A stretch of 19,646 nt of DNA. Source: an uncultured Prevotella sp. GTDB taxonomy: Bacteria > Bacteroidota > Bacteroidia > Bacteroidales > Bacteroidaceae. The stretch is from assembly GCA_937889855.1 (NCBI GenBank), contig CALBYK010000261.1, positions 1 to 19,646 of the forward strand. The letters run 5' to 3'. A model generated the notes under the pieces. That model did not search any database and was not told the DNA's origin. It saw only the letters and a program-made list of their open reading frames with translations. Positions 17,000 through 19,646 of this stretch are shown piece by piece. A program made the translations under genes and the position numbers. Each line of letters opens with the position of its first letter. Position 1 is the stretch's first letter.

Positions 17000-18028
17000 A
17001 TGAATTTTAGATTAGCAACCTTTATTTTATTATCAGGGATAACATGCAATGTCGCGGCACAGGAGGCCGACAGCATATCTTTGAAACCTTCTTTTCATGC
17101 CGACTATACAGGCGAAATGCAAACCAACTTCAAGCGCGTGAAGCTCGCCTCGGCTCTTGAACTCGGGGCAGAACTGCCCATCAACAGACATCTGACGTTC
17201 GAGCTACGCTCGGTAAGCTATATCACAACCGACGAAAGCCCGCTCATAAACGACCTTCAGGGATTCTCCAACATCGACTCCGACAACCTGGCGTTTGCCC
17301 TCGCCGTGGCGGGACTGTCGTGGCGCATCAACGGCAGCAATAGTCTCTTTGCCGGCATACGCCGCATCGACGAGGACTATTTCTGCAGCGACGTGCTCTC
17401 GCTCTTCACCAACAGCTCGTGCGGAGGATTCCCGACCATATTCGCCAACTACGACATTGCTACCTATCCCAAGGCGTCGCTCGGCGTGCACTATGCCTAC
17501 GACAGCGACGCTTTCGGCTTCCAGGCTTCCGTGTACAATGGTCTGGGGCACAACAAACTGCGAGGCGGCGGCAATGCGTTCCGCTTTTGCCCAAAAAGCG
17601 ACGGCATTTGCGTTCTGGCGCAGGCAGAGTGGCGCAGATGCGGCAGCAGCTATTTCCTTGGCGGCAGCCTTCACTACAACGACCTCTGCGCCGATGCTCC
17701 GCGCCATGTGCGCCCCGTAGTGTGGACCTATGCAGAGCAGAAGGTGAGCGACCGCCTGTCGCTCGTCGCCGCCTACTCGCATGCCTTCACCTGCGACGTG
17801 GCTTGCTGCGACTTTGCCGGAATTGGCGGCAAGTATGACTTCGGTAGCGCCTCCCTCGGGCTCTTCTCCGACTACACTCGCGTGGACGGCATGTCGGAGT
17901 GGGCAACAGAGTTGACATGCAACTTCGAACTTGGCTCCGTGCTCAGCTTGCAACCTGTATTCCACGTCATCACTACCGGTGGCAACACGCGCTGCGTGGG
18001 AGTGATGAGGCTTGGAGTGAGCATCTAA
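17000..18028 (+). CDS. Outer-membrane beta-barrel protein, probable OprB-like carbohydrate porin
   Basis: This encodes 342 residues from the ATG at 17000; an in-frame TTG directly before it is less likely. A signal peptide ends near NVAAQ. The rest alternates aromatic and glycine-rich beta-strands with charged turns (LTFELRSVSYIT, GLSWRINGSNSLFAGIRRID, KASLGVHYAYDSDAFGFQASVYNG), as expected of an outer-membrane porin. Recalled similarity to Bacteroides proteins annotated as carbohydrate-selective porins includes LSLFTNSSCGGFPTIFANY. The protein ends in MRLGVSI rather than the usual terminal aromatic. The mature part has 11 cysteines, many for an outer-membrane barrel, including an adjacent pair in DVACCDF. 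It follows the histidine kinase gene by 126 bp on the same strand. Substrate is unknown, and a structural or receptor role is an alternative. Confidence 0.7.
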   Translation: MNFRLATFILLSGITCNVAAQEADSISLKPSFHADYTGEMQTNFKRVKLASALELGAELPINRHLTFELRSVSYITTDESPLINDLQGFSNIDSDNLAFALAVAGLSWRINGSNSLFAGIRRIDEDYFCSDVLSLFTNSSCGGFPTIFANYDIATYPKASLGVHYAYDSDAFGFQASVYNGLGHNKLRGGGNAFRFCPKSDGICVLAQAEWRRCGSSYFLGGSLHYNDLCADAPRHVRPVVWTYAEQKVSDRLSLVAAYSHAFTCDVACCDFAGIGGKYDFGSASLGLFSDYTRVDGMSEWATELTCNFELGSVLSLQPVFHVITTGGNTRCVGVMRLGVSI

Positions 18029-18030
18029 AA

Positions 18031-18062
18031 TAATTGTGAGAGGGGCATCTCTCTCACAATTA
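18031..18062 (+). terminator. Hairpin terminator of the beta-barrel gene
   Basis: Twelve-base perfect arms (18031-18042 and 18051-18062) surround an 8-nt loop, 3 bp after the barrel stop codon. The downstream run is mixed rather than T-rich on the plus strand, so it may work with the following hairpin or mainly protect the 3' end. Confidence 0.6.
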
Positions 18063-18069
18063 CAGTTAT

Positions 18070-18111
18070 AAAAAAAAACGGGACCGTCGCCTCATCCGGC
18101 GAGAGTCCCGT
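18070..18111 (-). terminator. Rho-independent terminator of gltD
   Basis: The outer arms ACGGGAC (18078-18084) and GTCCCGT (18105-18111) and the inner arms TCGCC (18087-18091) with GGCGA (18098-18102) form a stem interrupted by a 2x2 internal loop. On the minus strand it is followed directly by a run of T residues (complement of 18070-18078). This is a classic intrinsic terminator, about 55 bp beyond the gltD stop codon. Confidence 0.88.
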
Positions 18112-18165
18112 CCACGTATGGCTGCCTTTGGCTCCGCCGATTGGCTGAGCCTCTTGAAAAAGCAA

Positions 18166-19512
18166 TTACTTTGATAGGAATTTGTCTATGTCGGCAGCAA
18201 TTTTCTTACCGCTTGCCATGGCGCGAACCACGAGCGACGCACCGTTTGCGGCATCGCCTGCGACGAACACGTTGTCAGCAAACTTCGGTTGCTCGGGGCG
18301 GAGGAATCCCATTGCCAGGAGCACCATCTCACACTTTATTATCTCTGGCTTGCCTACCGGTTCCATGAGCGGGCGACCACCTTCGGGGTTGGGTTTCCAT
18401 GTTATCTCCTGCACGCGCACACCGGTCAGCTTTCCATTCTTGTCGCCCAAGAACTCCAGTGAGTTGATGTTCCAGCGGCGAGTGCATCCTTCCTCGTGCG
18501 ACGATGTGGTCTTGAGAGTGCGCGGCCAGTTAGGCCAAGGATTCTTCGGGTCGTCGGGACCCTCGACGGGTCGCGGCATAATCTCAATCTGCGTGACCGA
18601 CTTGCAGCCCTGGCGGTGAGCCGTACCTATGCAGTCGGAGCCAGTGTCGCCTCCACCGATCACGAGCACATCCTTGCCCTTGGCATTCACGAGCTCGTCC
18701 TTCTTGAACTCCATGCCTGCCAAAACGCGGTTCTGCTGTGAGAGCAGCTCAAGGGCGAAGTAGACACCCTTCAGCTCGCGTCCCGGAATCTTGAGGTCGC
18801 GTGCCGTCGGAGTGCCGGTAGACACCACGTAGGCATCGAAGCCTTCGGGCAGGTGCTCCACGTCGACGGGAGTGTTGTACTTGAACTTGATGCCCTCTTC
18901 CTCAAGCAATGCGATGCGGCGGTCGATGACAGCCTTGTTGAGCTTGAAGTTTGGGATGCCGAAACGCAGAAGTCCGCCCGCGCTCTCGTTCTTCTCCATA
19001 ACAACGACCTCGTAGCCCATGTGGTTGAGGCGGTTGGCTGCGACGAGTCCGGCAGGACCCGCACCGACAACACACACGTGCTTGCCGTTGCGCTCGGGAT
19101 GCTCCACGCGCACGTAGTCCTCCTGGAAGGCGTGCTCGGTGATGGCGCACTCGTCCTCGCGGTTGGTTGTAGGCTCGTGCTCAACGAGGTTGAGTACGCA
19201 CGCCTTCTCGCACAATGCCGGACAGATGCGGCCCGTGAACTCAGGGAAGTCGTTTGTTGAGTTCAGCAGGCGGTAGGCCAGCTCCCAGTCGCCCTTGTAG
19301 AGAGCGTCGTTCCACTCGGGTGCCTTGTTGCCAAGCGGACATGCCCAGTGGCAGAACGGAACACCGCAGTCCATGCAGCGCGAAGCCTGCAGACGTCGGT
19401 CGTTGCTGTTAAGTGTTTGTTCGACTTCACCAAAGTCGTGAATACGGTCGTGAATCGGGCGGTAGCCCGCTTCCTTGCGGTGTATAGTGAGGAATGCTTT
19501 AGGGTTTCCCAT
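18166..19512 (-). CDS. gltD: Glutamate synthase (NADPH) small subunit
   Basis: This encodes 448 residues from the ATG at 19512 (MGNPKAFL). The small subunit passes electrons from NADPH through FAD and iron-sulfur clusters to the large subunit, which makes glutamate from glutamine and 2-oxoglutarate. Two cysteine groups for 4Fe-4S clusters are present: C46, C49, C54, C58 (CMDCGVPFCHWACP) and C97, C101, C105 (CPALCEKAC). FAD binding is by GAGPAGL at 150, NADPH binding by VIGGGDTGSDCIG near 285, and the C-terminal FAD motif by VFVAGDAANGASLVV near 415. Length is normal. The frame stays open for 31 codons upstream of 19512, but that stretch is repeat-derived, A+T-rich and unlike any GltD N-terminus. 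The large subunit gene gltB is expected to the right of the window. A related GltD-like oxidoreductase without a GltB partner is the main alternative. Confidence 0.95.
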   Translation of the reverse strand: MGNPKAFLTIHRKEAGYRPIHDRIHDFGEVEQTLNSNDRRLQASRCMDCGVPFCHWACPLGNKAPEWNDALYKGDWELAYRLLNSTNDFPEFTGRICPALCEKACVLNLVEHEPTTNREDECAITEHAFQEDYVRVEHPERNGKHVCVVGAGPAGLVAANRLNHMGYEVVVMEKNESAGGLLRFGIPNFKLNKAVIDRRIALLEEEGIKFKYNTPVDVEHLPEGFDAYVVSTGTPTARDLKIPGRELKGVYFALELLSQQNRVLAGMEFKKDELVNAKGKDVLVIGGGDTGSDCIGTAHRQGCKSVTQIEIMPRPVEGPDDPKNPWPNWPRTLKTTSSHEEGCTRRWNINSLEFLGDKNGKLTGVRVQEITWKPNPEGGRPLMEPVGKPEIIKCEMVLLAMGFLRPEQPKFADNVFVAGDAANGASLVVRAMASGKKIAADIDKFLSK

Positions 19513-19575
19513 CTTTTTACTATTTAAAGATTTAAAAATTGAAATATGGAAATATTGGGGGCTGACACTGAGAAT

Positions 19576-19646
19576 ATTGAAATATTCAAAGATTGAAATA
19601 TTCAAAGATTGAAATATTCAAAGATTGAAATATTCAAAGATTGAAA
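19576..19646. repeat. 16-bp tandem repeat upstream of gltD
   Basis: The unit ATTGAAATATTCAAAG begins at 19576, 19592, 19608 and 19624, with a fifth partial copy from 19640 to the window edge. The copies are identical. Each contains the hyphenated palindrome TTGAA-ATA-TTCAA. Diverged relatives (runs of ATTGAAATATGG type) continue leftward to about 19530. The array lies in the gltD upstream region, probably between gltB and gltD, and may vary in copy number. There are no unique spacers, so it is not a CRISPR array. Confidence 0.9.

Noticed and set aside
17204..17965. 253-codon open frame antisense to the beta-barrel gene
   Set aside because: Its composition follows the codon bias of the sense gene, it has no recognisable domain or start context, and the sense frame has a signal peptide and barrel pattern.
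19513..19605. N-terminal extension of gltD by 31 codons
   Set aside because: The extra residues come from A+T-rich repeat-like DNA (FEYFN-type), and GltD proteins normally start close to the MGNPKAFL-like segment.
19576..19646. CRISPR array
   Set aside because: The units are 16 bp, directly adjacent and identical, with no spacers and no cas genes.

Overview
The window looks like chromosomal DNA from a Bacteroidota member, most likely Prevotellaceae; genus and species cannot be fixed from sequence alone. The reasons are a SusC/SusD pair followed by lipoproteins with an acidic residue or two just after the lipobox cysteine, a very large secreted protein with a type IX secretion-like C-terminus, promoters of the TTTG-N19/20-TAnnTTTG type, weak Shine-Dalgarno sequences, and A+T-rich intergenic DNA around fairly G+C-rich genes. 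There are ten protein-coding genes and I see no RNA gene, transposon, prophage or CRISPR array.

Layout. (a) 83-4821, minus strand: a 1556-residue secreted multi-domain protein with its terminator. (b) 4822-5205: a divergent promoter region, with a good Bacteroidota promoter on each strand. (c) 5206-13196, plus strand: a five-gene polysaccharide utilisation operon with gaps of 19-44 bp. It encodes a SusC-like transporter, a SusD-like glycan-binding lipoprotein, a GH18 endo-beta-N-acetylglucosaminidase-like lipoprotein, a DUF1735+LamG lipoprotein and a DUF1735-like+F5/8C lipoprotein. (d) 13214-13273: a perfect 28-bp-arm hairpin between convergent genes. (e) 13325-15076, minus strand: a diverged DXS-like thiamine-diphosphate enzyme. 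(f) 15356-18028, plus strand: a soluble PAS sensor histidine kinase, then an outer-membrane beta-barrel protein. (g) 18031-18111: two hairpin terminators of opposite polarity. (h) 18166-19512, minus strand: glutamate synthase small subunit (gltD), preceded by a 16-bp tandem repeat that runs off the right edge.

How the genes work together. The operon reads as a compact N-glycan capture system. The GH18 lipoprotein would cut the chitobiose core of N-glycans at the cell surface, the two DUF1735 lipoproteins and the SusD-like protein would hold the glycan, and the SusC-like channel would import it with TonB energy. By content it resembles the high-mannose N-glycan locus of Bacteroides thetaiotaomicron (BT3983-BT3987 region, from memory), but it lacks exo-glycosidases and a dedicated regulator in this window. 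The other genes look like general metabolism and sensing and are not obviously part of the operon.

The most unusual protein is the DXS paralogue. Aligned by eye with E. coli DXS, it keeps the thiamine-diphosphate and several pyruvate-side residues but has replaced both arginines that hold the glyceraldehyde-3-phosphate phosphate. I do not see a clearly new multi-gene system. The candidates worth a second look are the DXS-like enzyme, the rearranged domain architecture of the N-glycan operon, and the gltD-upstream tandem repeat.
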